From DATLGB01 sp963724135 (GTDB taxonomy: Bacteria; Actinomycetota; Thermoleophilia; Solirubrobacterales; Solirubrobacteraceae): a DNA stretch of 64,000 nt. Each line of letters begins with the position of its first letter. Position 1 is the first letter of the stretch. Positions 35,941 to 47,727 of the stretch are shown piece after piece. Below the pieces are notes generated by a model, which ran no database searches, was not told the DNA's origin, and worked only from the letters and a program-made list of their open reading frames with translations. The stretch covers positions 372,001 through 436,000 of the forward strand of contig CAVRTA010000004.1 of NCBI GenBank assembly GCA_963724135.1, written 5' to 3'. The position numbers and the translations under genes were made by a program.

Positions 35941-37795
35941 GTGCCGGCCCCGCCGCCCCGCATCCGCATCGAGCATCCCCATCCCGCCGTCGACGGCGGC
36001 CGCTACCCGTCGAAGGCGATCACGGGCGATCGCGTCGCCGTCGGCGCGGACATCCTGCGCGACGGGCACGACGTGCTCCGCGCGGTCGTCAAGTACAGGG
36101 CGCCCAGGGCGCGCAAGTGGTCCGAGCAGCCCCTGCACCACACCGACGCGCACGTGCGCGGCGACTGGTGGGCCGGCTCGTTCGCGGTCGACAAGCTCGG
36201 CGACTGGACGTGGACGATCGAGGCGTGGGTCGATCCGTTCGCGGCCTGGCGCGAGGAGCTCGAGCGCAAGATCGCCTTCGGCCAGGACGACCTGACCTCG
36301 GAGATCGAGGAGGGCGCGCTGATGGTCGAGGCGGCCGGCCTGCGGGCGGAGCGCAACGCGGGCGCGCTGCTCGACCCCGAGCTCTTCGCGGCGATGGAGG
36401 AGAGCCAGCCCCGTCACGAGGCCACCACGCTGGAACCGCACCTGGTCGTCGAGGTCGACCGCGAGCGCGCCCGCTTCTCCACCTGGTACGAGCTCTTCCC
36501 GCGTAGCTGGGGCGGCTTCAAGGGCGTGACCAAGCAGCTGCCGCGCCTGAAGGAGCTGGGCTTCGACGTCGTCTACCTGCCGCCGGTCCACCCGATCGGC
36601 GAGACCAACCGCAAGGGCCGCAACAACTCCCTCGTCGCGGGTCCCGGCGATCCGGGGTCGCCGTGGGCGATCGGCCTGCACGGCGTCGGCGGCCACGAGG
36701 CGCTCCATCCCGAGCTGGGGACGATGAAGGACTTCGAGAAGCTCACGGCCAGAGCGCGGGAGCTCGACATGGACATCGCGCTCGACTTCGCGATCCAGTG
36801 CTCGGCCGACCACCCGTGGCTGACCGAGCACCCCGAGTGGTTCAACCGCCGCCCGGACGGCACGCTCAAGTACGCCGAGAACCCGCCCAAGAAGTACCAG
36901 GACATCTACAACGTCAACTGGAACACGCCCGAGCTGGCGTGCGCTCTGGGACGCCCTCTACGAGGTCGTCCGCCAGTGGGTCGACCGCGGCGTGCGCGTC
37001 TTCCGCGTCGACAACCCGCACACCAAGCCGTTCGCGTTCTGGGAGTGGATGATCGAGGAGATCCGCAAGGACGACCCCGACGTCCTCTTCCTCGCCGAGG
37101 CCTTCACGCGCCGCAAGGTCATGCAGGAGTTGGCCAAGCTCGGCTTCAACCAGTCCTACACGTACTTCACCTGGAAGAACGCACGCTGGGAGCTGCGCGA
37201 GTACCTCCAGGAGCTGGCGCACGGCCCCGAGCGCGAGTACTTCCGGCCCAACTTCTTCGCCAACACGCCGGACATCCTCAACGCCTATCTGGTGCACGGC
37301 GGCGTGCCGGCGTTCTACATCCGGCTCATCCTCGCCGGCCTGCTGAGCCCGACCTACGGCATCTACTCGGGCTTCGAGCACTACGAGAACGTCCCGGTGA
37401 CCGCAGGGCTCGGAGGAGTACATGGACTCCGAGAAGTACGAGCTCAAGAACCGCGCGCTCGACGGCGAGATGCTGCCGTTCGTGGAGCGCCTCAACCAGA
37501 TCCGCCGTGAGCACCCGGCGCTGCAGCGCTTCACCAACGTGGCATTCCTCGACACCGAGAACGACTCGCTGCTGGCTTTCGCCAAGCGCCACGAAGCTGA
37601 CACGATCATCGCCATCGTCAACGTCGACCCGCACCACGCCCAGGAGGGCGTCACGATCGTCCCGTACGAGCTGGGGCTGCCGCCCGCCTTCACGCTCACC
37701 GACCTGCTCTCGGGCGAGGAGTACGAGTGGCACCTGGGCCGCAACTACGTCCGCCTCGACCCGGCCTACCGGGTCGCGCACCTGTTCTCCGTGAA

Positions 37796-37799
<4 letters not shown>
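35941..37799 (+). CDS. glgE: Maltose-1-phosphate maltosyltransferase (two frame breaks)
   Basis: About 618 residues. N-terminal beta domain (RIRIEHPHPAVDGGRYPSKA), then the GH13_3 barrel: VVYLPPVHPIGETNRKGRNN, nucleophile Asp in VFRVDNPHTKPFAFWEWM, acid/base Glu in LFLAEAFTRRKVM, and the GlgE-typical YGIYSGFEHYENVPV. Extra bases near 36942 and 37409 break the frame. It extends alpha-1,4-glucan with maltose from maltose-1-phosphate made by the next two genes. GTG overlap with treS (37796-37799) shows coupling. Confidence 0.92.
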
Positions 37800-39483
<1,684 letters not shown>

Positions 39484-39491
<8 letters not shown>

Positions 39492-40764
39492 CCTCACCGC
39501 CATCGACTCCGACGCCCTCGGCGCCTGGATGCGCCAGCAGCGCTGGTTCGGGGCCAAGGCCGCGGACCTGACGCACTTCGGCGTGCTCGACGTCATCGAG
39601 CTCGACGACAGGCTGGCGATCGCACTGGCCGAGGCCCGCTTCAACTCGGGCGTGCACGACCTCTACCAGCTGCTCGTCTCCGGCGAGGACCTCGACGCGC
39701 TCAGCGACCCGTCGCGAGCCACGGCGATCGTCTCCTCGATGGCCCTCGAGGCCGATTACGGGCCGGTGCAGTTCCACTGGACCGGCGCACTGGAGCATCC
39801 GTCGGTCGCGCCCAGCGTGCGGGCCATGGGCGCCGAGCAGTCGAACTCGACGGTCGTCTTCGACGACGCGCTCGCGCTGAAGGTCTTCCGGCGCCTGCTC
39901 CCGGGCGACAACCCCGAGCTCGAGATGCTGCGGTTCCTCGGCGCGCACGGCTTCACCAACATCGCCGAGCTGGCCGGCTGGTACGAGCTGGCGGCGGAGC
40001 GGATGGAGGCGACGCTCGGCGTGCTCCAGCGCTTCGTCGCCGACGGCCGCGACGGCTGGGACTTCGCGCTCTCCGAGCCCGATGCGTTTCTCGAGCGGGC
40101 CGCGGAGCTCGGTGCGGTCACGGGCCGCCTGCACAGCGTGCTCGCGAGCGACGCCACCGACCCCGACTTCGCGCCCGAGGAGCCCGGCGACGAGGCCCTC
40201 GGACTGCTCATCGCCACCATCGACGAGGAGACCGAGCGGACGTTCCGCGACCTGCGCGAGGACGACCCGGCGGTGGACCCGATCCGGGGCCGCGGCCAGG
40301 AACTGCGCGAGCGCCTCCAGTACCTCAGCCATCAGAGCGCGGGCGGCCGGCTGATCCGCCACCACGGCGACTACCACCTCGGCCAGACGCTGATCGCGCC
40401 CGAGGGCTGGATCATCCTCGACTTCGAGGGCGAGCCGGCGCGCACGCTGCCCGAACGCCGGCGCAAGCGGTCACCGCTGCGCGACGTCGCCGGGATGCTG
40501 CGGTCGTTCGCCTACGCCGCCTCGGCGCGCGACCAGCCGCCGGGCTGGGAGGCGCAGGCGCGCAGCTGTTTCCTCGACGGGTACTTCGCTGCCGTAGAGC
40601 CCGTGCTGATGCCCGCCGGCGAGGCTGCGGTCAAGCAGCTGCTCGCGATCCACGAGCTCGAGAAGGCGATCTACGAGCTGCGCTACGAGTTGAACAACCG
40701 GCCCGACTGGGTGGCGATCCCGGTCTCGGCGATCGCCAGGCTGCTCGACGAGCCGCTGGAGTAA
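39484..40764 (+). CDS. mak: Maltokinase
   Basis: 426 residues. N-terminal cap domain (MRQQRWFGAKAADLTHFGVL), kinase-like core with STVVFDDALALKVFRRLLPG, catalytic RHHGDYHLGQTL and metal-binding ILDFEGEPARTLPERRRKRS, the hallmark of Mak/Pep2. It phosphorylates maltose at C1 with ATP to give the GlgE donor. The GTG start overlaps the treS stop by 8 bp. Uninterrupted. Its last 82 bp overlap the tail of the convergent GGDEF gene. Confidence 0.93.
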
Positions 40765-41639
40765 GACAGGCGGACCGCGTTGCGGCCGTTGCGCTTGGCC
40801 TCGTAGAGCGCGGCGTCGGCGCGCGCGACGAGCTCTCCCTGCGACTCGATGCCGTCGTGCTGGGCGACCCCGAAGGAGGCGGTCACGCCGAGGCCGGCGA
40901 TGGGGTGCTCCTCGAGTGCTCGGCGGAGATCCTCGGCGAGGGCCCCAGCGCCGCCGAGCGGCGTGTCGGCGAGGACGACCAGGAACTCCTCGCCGCCCCA
41001 GCGCCCGACCAGGTCCGCCGTCCGGGCGCGGCCTCGCAGCCGGCGCGCGACGCCGTGCAGTGCCTCGTCTCCCGTGTCATGGCCGTGCTCGTTGTTGATC
41101 GCCGAGAAGTGGTCGACGTCGGCGAGGATGACCGAGACGGCGTCGCCGCCGCGAAGCGTGTCGGCCAGGTCTCCCTCGAGCGCGCGGCGATTCGGCAGCT
41201 GCGTGAGCGGGTCGTGCAGTGCGAGCTCGCTCAGCCGCTCCTGCGAGTCGACGAGCGAGTCGGTGAGCGACTTCACGCGCAGCGCCGCCTCCACGCGGGC
41301 GGCCAGCTCCAGGCTGGCGAACGGCTTGCGAACGTAGTCGTGCGCGCCCGCGGCGAGCGCACGGGTGACGAACTCGGTCACGTCCCAGGCGGTGACGATG
41401 ATGACCGGGAGCGAGCGCAGGTCGGGGTCGGACTTGAGGTGCTCGAGCACCCGGAAACCGTCGATCCCGGGCAGACCCAGGTCGAGCAGCACCACATCCG
41501 GCCGTTCCCGCTGGGCGAGCTCCAGCGCGGTCGGGCCGTCGCAGACCTCCGCCACCGCGTGGCCGTGCTCCTCGAGCACCGCGCGCATCAACATCCGGAT
41601 CGTGTGGTCGTCCTCGACGACCAGAACCTTGCCCGCCAT
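40683..41639 (-). CDS. Response regulator with GGDEF domain (diguanylate cyclase)
   Basis: 318 residues from ATG 41639, behind AAGGAAG. Receiver domain first (KVLVVEDDHTIRMLMRAVLE, phosphoacceptor Asp in DVVLLDLGLPG, Lys in DYVRKPF), then a GGDEF domain with HDPLTQLPNRRALEGDLADT and the active-site loop GRWGGEEFLVVLAD. It makes cyclic di-GMP on phosphorylation. The final ~25 residues (Ser-rich) overlap maltokinase and are poorly conserved in pattern. No kinase is adjacent. Confidence 0.9.
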   Translation of the reverse strand: MAGKVLVVEDDHTIRMLMRAVLEEHGHAVAEVCDGPTALELAQRERPDVVLLDLGLPGIDGFRVLEHLKSDPDLRSLPVIIVTAWDVTEFVTRALAAGAHDYVRKPFASLELAARVEAALRVKSLTDSLVDSQERLSELALHDPLTQLPNRRALEGDLADTLRGGDAVSVILADVDHFSAINNEHGHDTGDEALHGVARRLRGRARTADLVGRWGGEEFLVVLADTPLGGAGALAEDLRRALEEHPIAGLGVTASFGVAQHDGIESQGELVARADAALYEAKRNGRNAVRLSYSSGSSSSLAIAETGIATQSGRLFNS

Positions 41640-41667
41640 ATCGCTTCCTTGCGAATCGGTTCGCCGT

Positions 41668-41677
41668 GCACCCCTGC
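41668..41677 (-). promoter_or_regulatory. Shared GCAGGGGTGC element upstream of the GGDEF regulator
   Basis: On the minus strand GCAGGGGTGC lies about 29 nt before ATG 41639. The same ten bases stand about 30 nt before the other response regulator (43251-43260). It may be an operator or part of a promoter recognised by a particular sigma factor. Confidence 0.4.
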
Positions 41678-41745
41678 AGCGGCTGTATGCACGTATCGGC
41701 CCCGGTGCGTGACACATGAATCGGACACCCGGCCATCCCTGTCGT

Positions 41746-42636
41746 ATGGGGTGGTTCGTGCTGCGGAGGCTCGGCGCCGCGGCACTGCTGCTGGTGCTGG
41801 TCCCCTCGCTCTCGTTCGTGTACTTCACGGTCAGCTACACGGGCGGCCCCGTGCTGCCGCAGCTGTGGGAGTACCTGTCGCAGACGTTCCTTCACTTCGA
41901 CCTCGGGCAGTCGGGGCGAATCGGGTCGGCGGAGGTCGACGAGCTGCTCAAGGACGGGATCGCCGTGGACGTGGCGCTGCTTGCCGGCGGTTTCGCGTTG
42001 GGCATCGGCGGCGGGATGCTCGCCGGCGCGGCGATCGCGAGACGCCCGCGGTCACCGCTTGCGAGCGCGCTGAACGTCATCGGGGCGATCGGGCTGGCGC
42101 TGCCCGTGTACCTGCTCGGTCTCGCGATCGTGGTGCTGTTCGGCTCTGCGGGCGGCTCGCACTCGATCTCCTTCGTCTCCGACCAGGGGCAGTACCAGCC
42201 GCTCACGCGCGACTTCTGGGCCTGGCTTCAGTCGCTGTGGGTGCCGTGGCTGGTCGTCGCGCTGCCGCTGGGCGCGGCGGTGATGCGGCTCACCAGCGGC
42301 GCGACCCGCGACGCGCTGCTCGACGATCCGGTGCGCACGGCGCGCGCGAAGGGCGCCGACGAGCAGCGGGTGCTGCGCCGGCACGCGCTGCCGTTCTCGG
42401 TCCCGGCCGTCAGCTCCTACGCCGGCGCGAGCATGAACATCATGATCCTCAACATCGCGGTGATGGAGTCGGCGTACAACCTGCCGGGCTCCTTTCGCTA
42501 CGCGAGCGAAGCGATAAACGACGTCGACTTCGTGCTGATCCAGGGCCTGGTCCTGGTGACGGTCCTCTACGTGGTCGCCGCGAACCTGGTCGCCGACCTC
42601 GCGCTCGCTCGGTTCGACCCGCGGACCCGAAGCTAG
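41746..42636 (+). CDS. Peptide/nickel-type ABC transporter permease (DppB/OppB-like), orphan
   Basis: 296 residues. One N-terminal helix (RRLGAAALLLVLVPSLSFVY), a periplasmic loop, then the binding-protein-dependent permease domain with the EAA loop TARAKGADEQRVLRRHALPF and NIMILNIAVMESAYNLPGSF. The family normally sits with DppC, ATPases and a binding protein; none is adjacent. ATG 41746 is preferred over the in-frame ATG 41716. Confidence 0.75.
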   Translation: MGWFVLRRLGAAALLLVLVPSLSFVYFTVSYTGGPVLPQLWEYLSQTFLHFDLGQSGRIGSAEVDELLKDGIAVDVALLAGGFALGIGGGMLAGAAIARRPRSPLASALNVIGAIGLALPVYLLGLAIVVLFGSAGGSHSISFVSDQGQYQPLTRDFWAWLQSLWVPWLVVALPLGAAVMRLTSGATRDALLDDPVRTARAKGADEQRVLRRHALPFSVPAVSSYAGASMNIMILNIAVMESAYNLPGSFRYASEAINDVDFVLIQGLVLVTVLYVVAANLVADLALARFDPRTRS

Positions 42637-42738
42637 CCCGGGGGCAGCGCTCGCGATCGCCGAGGGGTGCGTCGGCAATCGGCGAGCGCTGCCGAGGGCT
42701 CTCGGGGAGAGCTTCGAAAAGACCTACGGAGCGGATCA

Positions 42739-43221
42739 TCAGGCGGCGTCGGCGACGAGCGGCTGGGCGGGCTCTGGCTGGGCGACCGGCTCCAGAACGG
42801 GCGCCGGCTCCCCCAGCAGGGCGCTGAAGGGCGGCTCCAGGTACCCCTCCACTTCGGCTCCGAGCGCCCGCGCGACGCGGGCGCGGAGATCGGAGACGTC
42901 GAACGGCTTCTGGACGTAGTCGTCGGCTCCGAGGGCACGTGCCTTGGCCAGTAGCTCGGGCGAGGCCCACGCGGTGATCATCATCACCGGGACGTCGCTG
43001 AGCTCATCGTCGCGCTTGAGCTGCGCGAGGACGGCGAAGCCGTGGATTCCCGGCAAGCCGATGTCGAGCAGGATCAGGTCGGGACGCGAGGCACGCGCGG
43101 CCGGCAGCACCTCCAGGCCGTCCGCCGCCTCGGCGACCTCGTGTCCCTCGGTCTCGAGAGCGGTTCTGACGAGCATGCGGATCGCGGGGTCGTCCTCCAC
43201 GATCAAGATTCGGCGGTTCAT
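42739..43221 (-). CDS. Single-domain response regulator
   Basis: 160 residues. Receiver domain RRILIVEDDPAIRMLVRTAL, phosphoacceptor Asp in DLILLDIGLPGIHGFAVL, Lys in DDYVQKPFDVSDLRARVARA, followed by a ~30-residue Pro/Ala tail with no output domain. GGAGG precedes ATG 43221. It is similar to the receiver of the GGDEF protein at 40683 and shares its upstream element, so the two probably answer the same signal. No histidine kinase is adjacent. Confidence 0.88.
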   Translation of the reverse strand: MNRRILIVEDDPAIRMLVRTALETEGHEVAEAADGLEVLPAARASRPDLILLDIGLPGIHGFAVLAQLKRDDELSDVPVMMITAWASPELLAKARALGADDYVQKPFDVSDLRARVARALGAEVEGYLEPPFSALLGEPAPVLEPVAQPEPAQPLVADAA

Positions 43222-43250
43222 TCCTGCGCCTCCCTGGCGTCATGCCGCGC

Positions 43251-43260
43251 GCACCCCTGC
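43251..43260 (-). promoter_or_regulatory. Shared GCAGGGGTGC element upstream of the single-domain regulator
   Basis: Second copy of the ten-base minus-strand element also found at 41668-41677, at nearly the same distance from the start codon. The flanks (GC-rich before, TAC/GTA further away) are also alike, suggesting two related upstream regions. Confidence 0.4.
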
Positions 43261-43281
43261 CGCGGCGTACGAATCTTGTCG

Positions 43282-43330
43282 GCATCCGGCCGCGAATCAG
43301 GATGGATCATGTGTCCAGGTGGCCGGATGC
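43282..43330. promoter_or_regulatory. 10-bp inverted repeat upstream of glgB
   Basis: GCATCCGGCC (43282-43291) and GGCCGGATGC (43321-43330) are exact complements, 29 bp apart; the right arm ends 12 bp before the glgB ATG. This could be a looped operator or a long-loop hairpin over the glgB leader. Confidence 0.4.
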
Positions 43331-43342
43331 GGTAAGCCTCAC

Positions 43343-45515
43343 ATGAAGGTGACCGACCTCGACCAACTCGTCCAGGGCCGGCTCGCGGACCCGCACGCCG
43401 TGCTGGGTGCCCACCGCCGCAACGGCGGAGTCGTCGTGCGCGCGTTCCGCCCGGCCGCCGAGAGCGTGCTCGTGCGAGCCGGCGGCAAGGTGGTCGAGGC
43501 CGAGCAGGTCCACGCAGCGGGGGTCTTCGAGGCCGCCGTCGACGGCGCCGATCTTCCGCTCGACTACGAGCTCGAGGTCGCCTATCCCGACGGCAACACG
43601 TTCACCCTGCGCGACCCGTACTCGTTCCTGCCCACCCTCGGCGAGCTCGACGTCCACCTCGCGGGCGAAGGGACGGCACGAGTGCCTCTACGACAAGCTC
43701 GGCGCGCAAGCGCGCGAGATCGACGGGGTGGCGGGGACGAGCTTCGCCGTGTGGGCGCCGGCGGCGGCGGCGGTCGGCGTCGTGGGCGACTTCAACTCCT
43801 GGGACGGCCGGCTGCACCCGATGCGCACACTCGGCTCGTCGGGCATCTGGGAGCTGTTCGTGCCCGACGTGGGACCGGGCCAGCGCTACAAGTTCGAGAT
43901 CCACACGCCGGACGGGGAGCTGCGGCTGAAGGCCGACCCGTACGCGCAGGCGGCCGAGCACCCGCCGCAGACGGCGTCCGTGGTGCACGCGTCCGAGCAC
44001 GAGTGGGGCGACGGGGAGTGGATGGAGGCCCGCCGGGCACGCGACACGCTGGCGCAGCCGATGTCGATCTACGAGGTGCACCTGGGCTCGTGGCGGCGCA
44101 CGCTGGAGGGCGGCCGGCTCTCCTACCTCGAGCTCGCCGACCAGCTCTCGGCCTACGCGGCCGACATGAACTTCACGCACGTCGAGCTGATGCCGGTGAT
44201 GGCGCACCCGTTCGAGGGGTCGTGGGGCTATCAGGTCACCTCGCCCTTCGCTCCCACGCCACTCCACGGATCGCCCGACGAGCTCAAGACGTTCATGGAC
44301 CGGATGCACCAGAACGGGATCGGCGTGATCCTCGACTGGGTGCCGGCCCACTTCCCGCGCGACGACTGGGCGCTGGCGCGCTTCGACGGCACCGCGCTGT
44401 ACGAGCACGAGGACCCGCGCCGCGGCGCGCACCCCGAGTGGGGGACGCTCGAGTTCAACTTCGGCCGCAACGAGGTGCGCAACTTCCTCGTCACCAGCGG
44501 CCTGTACTGGCTCGACCGCTACCACGCCGACGGGCTGCGCGTGGACGCCGTCGCGTCGATGCTCTACCTCGACTACTCGCGCGAGGAGGGCGAGTGGGTG
44601 GCCAACCAGTTCGGCGGCAACGAGGACCTCGAGGCGGTCGGCTTCCTCAAGCAGCTCAACGAGACGGTCTACGCGCGCGAGCAGGGCGTGGCGACCGTGG
44701 CCGAGGAGTCGACGGCCTGGCCCGGCGTCTCGCGGCCGACCTATCTCGGCGGGCTGGGGTTCGGCTTCAAGTGGAACATGGGCTGGATGCACGACACCCT
44801 GAGCTACTTCCAGCAGGACCCCGTCTACCGCCGCTGGCACCATCACGAGCTGACCTTCTCGCTCGTCTACGCGTTCACGGAGAACTTCGTGCTCCCGCTC
44901 TCCCACGACGAGGTCGTCCACGGCAAGGGCTCGCTGTACACGAAGATGCCGGGCGACCACTGGCAGAAGCACGCCAACCTGCGGACGCTGTACGCCTACA
45001 TGTGGGCGCACCCCGGCAAGAAGCTGCTGTTCATGGGGCAGGAGTTCGGCCAGGAACAGGAGTGGTCGCACGAGCGCTCGCTGGACTGGCACCTGCTCGA
45101 GCAGCCGCTCAATGGCGGCCTCCAGGCGCTGGTGCGCGACCTCAACCGCGTCTACCGCGAGCGTCCGGCGCTGTGGGAGAACGACTTCGAGCCGGAGGGC
45201 TTCTACTGGCTCGAGCCCAACGACGCCGAGAACTCGGTGGTGGCGTTCGCCCGCACGTCGCGCGACCTCGCCGACATCGTCGCGTGCGTGCTCAACCTGA
45301 CGCCGGTGCCGCGCCCGGGGTACCGCATCGGCCTGCCGCGCGCGGGGCGCTGGGTCGAGGCCGTCAACACCGACTCGACCCACTACGGCGGATCGGACAC
45401 CGGCAACTTCGGCGGGGTCCAGGCGGAGCCGGTCCCCTGGGGCGGCCAGCCGTTCTCCGCCGAGGTGACGCTGCCGCCGCTCGGCGGTCTGTGGCTCGTC
45501 CCCGACGCTCCCTAA
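43343..45515 (+). CDS. glgB: 1,4-alpha-glucan branching enzyme (one frame break)
   Basis: About 723 residues. Two N-terminal carbohydrate-binding beta domains (DPHAVLGAHRRNGGVVVRAF; SFAVWAPAAAAVGVVGDFNS), then the GH13_9 barrel: YEVHLGSWRR, nucleophile Asp in GLRVDAVASMLYLDYSREEG, acid/base Glu in VATVAEESTAWPGVSRPTYL, and LPLSHDEVVHGKGSL. One extra base near 43673 separates the halves. It adds alpha-1,6 branches to glucan made by GlgE. Confidence 0.94.
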
Positions 45516-45563
45516 GGGCCATTCCCAATAGTCAGGGGTGGCGCGGGGCGGGATGCTGACGGC

Positions 45564-46589
45564 ATGACCTCCCCTGATCTCCCCCCTCCCCCCAAGCGAC
45601 GCCTCAAGCGCTCCGGCACCGAGCGCAGGATCGCCGGCGTCGCCGGCGGCATCGCCGAGCACTTCGACCTCGACCCCGCGCTGGTGCGGATCGCCTTCGC
45701 CCTGCTGTCGTTGTTCGGCGGCGCCGGGCTCGCGCTGTACGCCGTCGGCGTCTTCGTCATCCCCGCCGAGGAGGATGCGCCACCGCTCTCGAACCGGGCC
45801 AAGGCGGCGGTCATCGTCATCGCGGTCGTCGCTCTCGTCTCCGTTCCCTTCAGCGGGGGCTCGGTGCTCGTGTTGCTCGTCCCGGCGGCGATCGGCGTGC
45901 TCGTGTGGCGCGCCTTCGGCGGCCGGACCGACCCGCGGCTCGTGCACGCGTCGCTGGTGGTTCTGGCGATCGCGGGCGCGATCGTCGCCGGGCTCGCGGC
46001 AGCCGTGGGCGCGGCGTTCGGCGGCGGCCCGGTGATCGCCGCCGTGGTGATCGCGTGCGGCGTCCTCCTGATCGTCGGCAGCATGCGCGGCGGCGCGCGC
46101 TGGCTGATCGCCCCCGCGCTGCTGCTCGCGGTCCCGGCCTCGGTCGTGGCCGCGGCCGATCTGCGTCTCGAGGGCGGGGTCGGCGAGCGCGAGTACCGTC
46201 CCAGCTCGGTGTCGAGCGTGCGGCCCGAGTACCGGCTGGGTGTCGGGGAGCTGCGCCTCGACCTGCGCGACGTGCAGTTCGAGCGCAGCCAGGTGATCCG
46301 CGTCACAACGCGCATCGGCGTCGGCGACGTCCAGGTCACCGTGCCGGGCGAGGTGTGCGTGCAGACGACCGCGCACGTCGGGATCGGCGCCACCGACATC
46401 CTCGGCCGTGTCAACGACGGCGTCGACGTCGACGCTGACGGCGGCGCCCCGGCTGCCGCGGGGCAGCCCACCCTGCGCCTCCATCTCCAGGGCGGCGTGG
46501 GCGCGCTGCGGGTCAACCGGACGCCGGAGGACATCGAGCACGACGGCGAGTTCGGCGGCCCTCCGGTGAGCGACGGCTGTGAGGGCTGA
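45564..46589 (+). CDS. PspC-domain membrane protein with LiaF-like C-terminal domain
   Basis: 341 residues. PspC domain at the N-terminus (RSGTERRIAGVAGGIAEHFD, then ALVRIAFALLSLFGGAGLAL), several membrane helices, and a C-terminal beta-rich domain (YRLGVGELRLDLRDVQFERS, RIGVGDVQVTVPGEVCVQTT) as in LiaF/DUF2154 proteins. It overlaps a histidine kinase gene by 11 bp, giving the order of LiaF-LiaS-LiaR envelope-stress systems. Confidence 0.85.
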   Translation: MTSPDLPPPPKRRLKRSGTERRIAGVAGGIAEHFDLDPALVRIAFALLSLFGGAGLALYAVGVFVIPAEEDAPPLSNRAKAAVIVIAVVALVSVPFSGGSVLVLLVPAAIGVLVWRAFGGRTDPRLVHASLVVLAIAGAIVAGLAAAVGAAFGGGPVIAAVVIACGVLLIVGSMRGGARWLIAPALLLAVPASVVAAADLRLEGGVGEREYRPSSVSSVRPEYRLGVGELRLDLRDVQFERSQVIRVTTRIGVGDVQVTVPGEVCVQTTAHVGIGATDILGRVNDGVDVDADGGAPAAAGQPTLRLHLQGGVGALRVNRTPEDIEHDGEFGGPPVSDGCEG

Positions 46590-47727
46590 GCCGGTCTCGC
46601 TCGTCGCCGGGGTGGCGCTGACGCTGCTGGGCGTCGTGCTGCTGCTCGACGGGACGGGCGCGATCGCGCTGCACTTCGACTACGGCGCGCCGGCGATCCT
46701 CGCGGTCGTCGGCGCGCCACCCCTGGCGGCGGGCCTCAAGCGCGGGCGGCCGCGACGGGCGACGGTCGAGATCGCCTTCGGTGCCGGCCTCCTCGTGCTC
46801 GCTGCGCTGCTGCTGCTGCGCGCCTGGGGCCTGTGGGTCGGCGACGCGCTCGTGTGGCCGCTGACGCTGGTGACGGTCGGCGCCGCGCTGATCTGGCGCC
46901 AGTCGCAGGCCGCCACGGAGGAGGAGGCGCCGCGCGGGTCGGCCGGCGCGCGCGAGCGCCGGCCGGTGTCGAGCCCGCTCGGCGTCGCGGCGCGCAGCTC
47001 TGCGCTGCTGGGGGCGGCGCTCGTGCTCGGCGGCGGGCTGGTCTTTTTGTGGCTCAACGACGCCCTCGCGCCGGCGCGTGATGCCGTACTCGCCGTCGTC
47101 GTCGTGCTGGTCGCCGCCACGGTGATCCTGGCGCCCCTGTGGCTGCGGCTGGTGCGCGGGCTGGCCTCCGAGCGCTCCGAGCGGATCCGCTCGCAGGAGC
47201 GCGCCGAGGTCGCAGCGCACCTGCACGACTCGGTGCTGCAGACGCTCGCGCTCATGCAGCGCCGCGCCGACGACCCGCGCGCGGTGGCGACGCTCGCGCG
47301 TAAGCAGGAGCGCGAGCTGCGGGCGTGGCTCAACGGCGGCGTCGAGCGTTCGAAGACCCTTGCGGCCGCGTTGCAGGCGGCCGCCGCGGAGGTCGAGGAG
47401 GCGCACGGGACGCCCGTTGACGTGGTCACCGTCGGCGACCGCGACCTCGACGACGACACCGAGGCGGTTGCCGCCGCGACGCGCGAGGCGCTCACCAACG
47501 CCGCCAAGTTCGCGCCGGGCGCGCCGATCTCGGTCTACGCCGAGATGGGCGGCGAGAGCGTGCAGGTCTTCGTCCGCGACCGCGGTCCGGGGTTCGAGCC
47601 CGATTCCGTGCCGGGCGACCGCCGCGGCGTCCGCGAGTCCATCGTGGGCCGGATGGAGCGCCACGGCGGGACGGCCCGGGTCGTGAGCGCTCCGGGGACG
47701 GGCACCGAGTGGGAGCTGACGCTGTGA
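46579..47727 (+). CDS. Sensor histidine kinase (NarL-type partner, HisKA_3)
   Basis: 382 residues. Six or so membrane helices in the first ~190 residues and no extracellular sensor domain, then the dimerisation/phosphoacceptor helix ERAEVAAHLHDSVLQTLALM (His in LHDSV) and a HATPase_c domain (TREALTNAAKFAPGAPISVY, FVRDRGPGFEPDSVPGDRRG). With PspC upstream and a LuxR-type regulator downstream it forms an envelope-stress-like unit. Its stop overlaps the regulator GTG. Confidence 0.9.
   Translation: MRAEPVSLVAGVALTLLGVVLLLDGTGAIALHFDYGAPAILAVVGAPPLAAGLKRGRPRRATVEIAFGAGLLVLAALLLLRAWGLWVGDALVWPLTLVTVGAALIWRQSQAATEEEAPRGSAGARERRPVSSPLGVAARSSALLGAALVLGGGLVFLWLNDALAPARDAVLAVVVVLVAATVILAPLWLRLVRGLASERSERIRSQERAEVAAHLHDSVLQTLALMQRRADDPRAVATLARKQERELRAWLNGGVERSKTLAAALQAAAAEVEEAHGTPVDVVTVGDRDLDDDTEAVAAATREALTNAAKFAPGAPISVYAEMGGESVQVFVRDRGPGFEPDSVPGDRRGVRESIVGRMERHGGTARVVSAPGTGTEWELTL

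Noticed and set aside
43602..46541. Open frame of 979 codons on the minus strand
   Set aside because: It is the antisense shadow of glgB and the PspC gene; no domain pattern and no plausible start.
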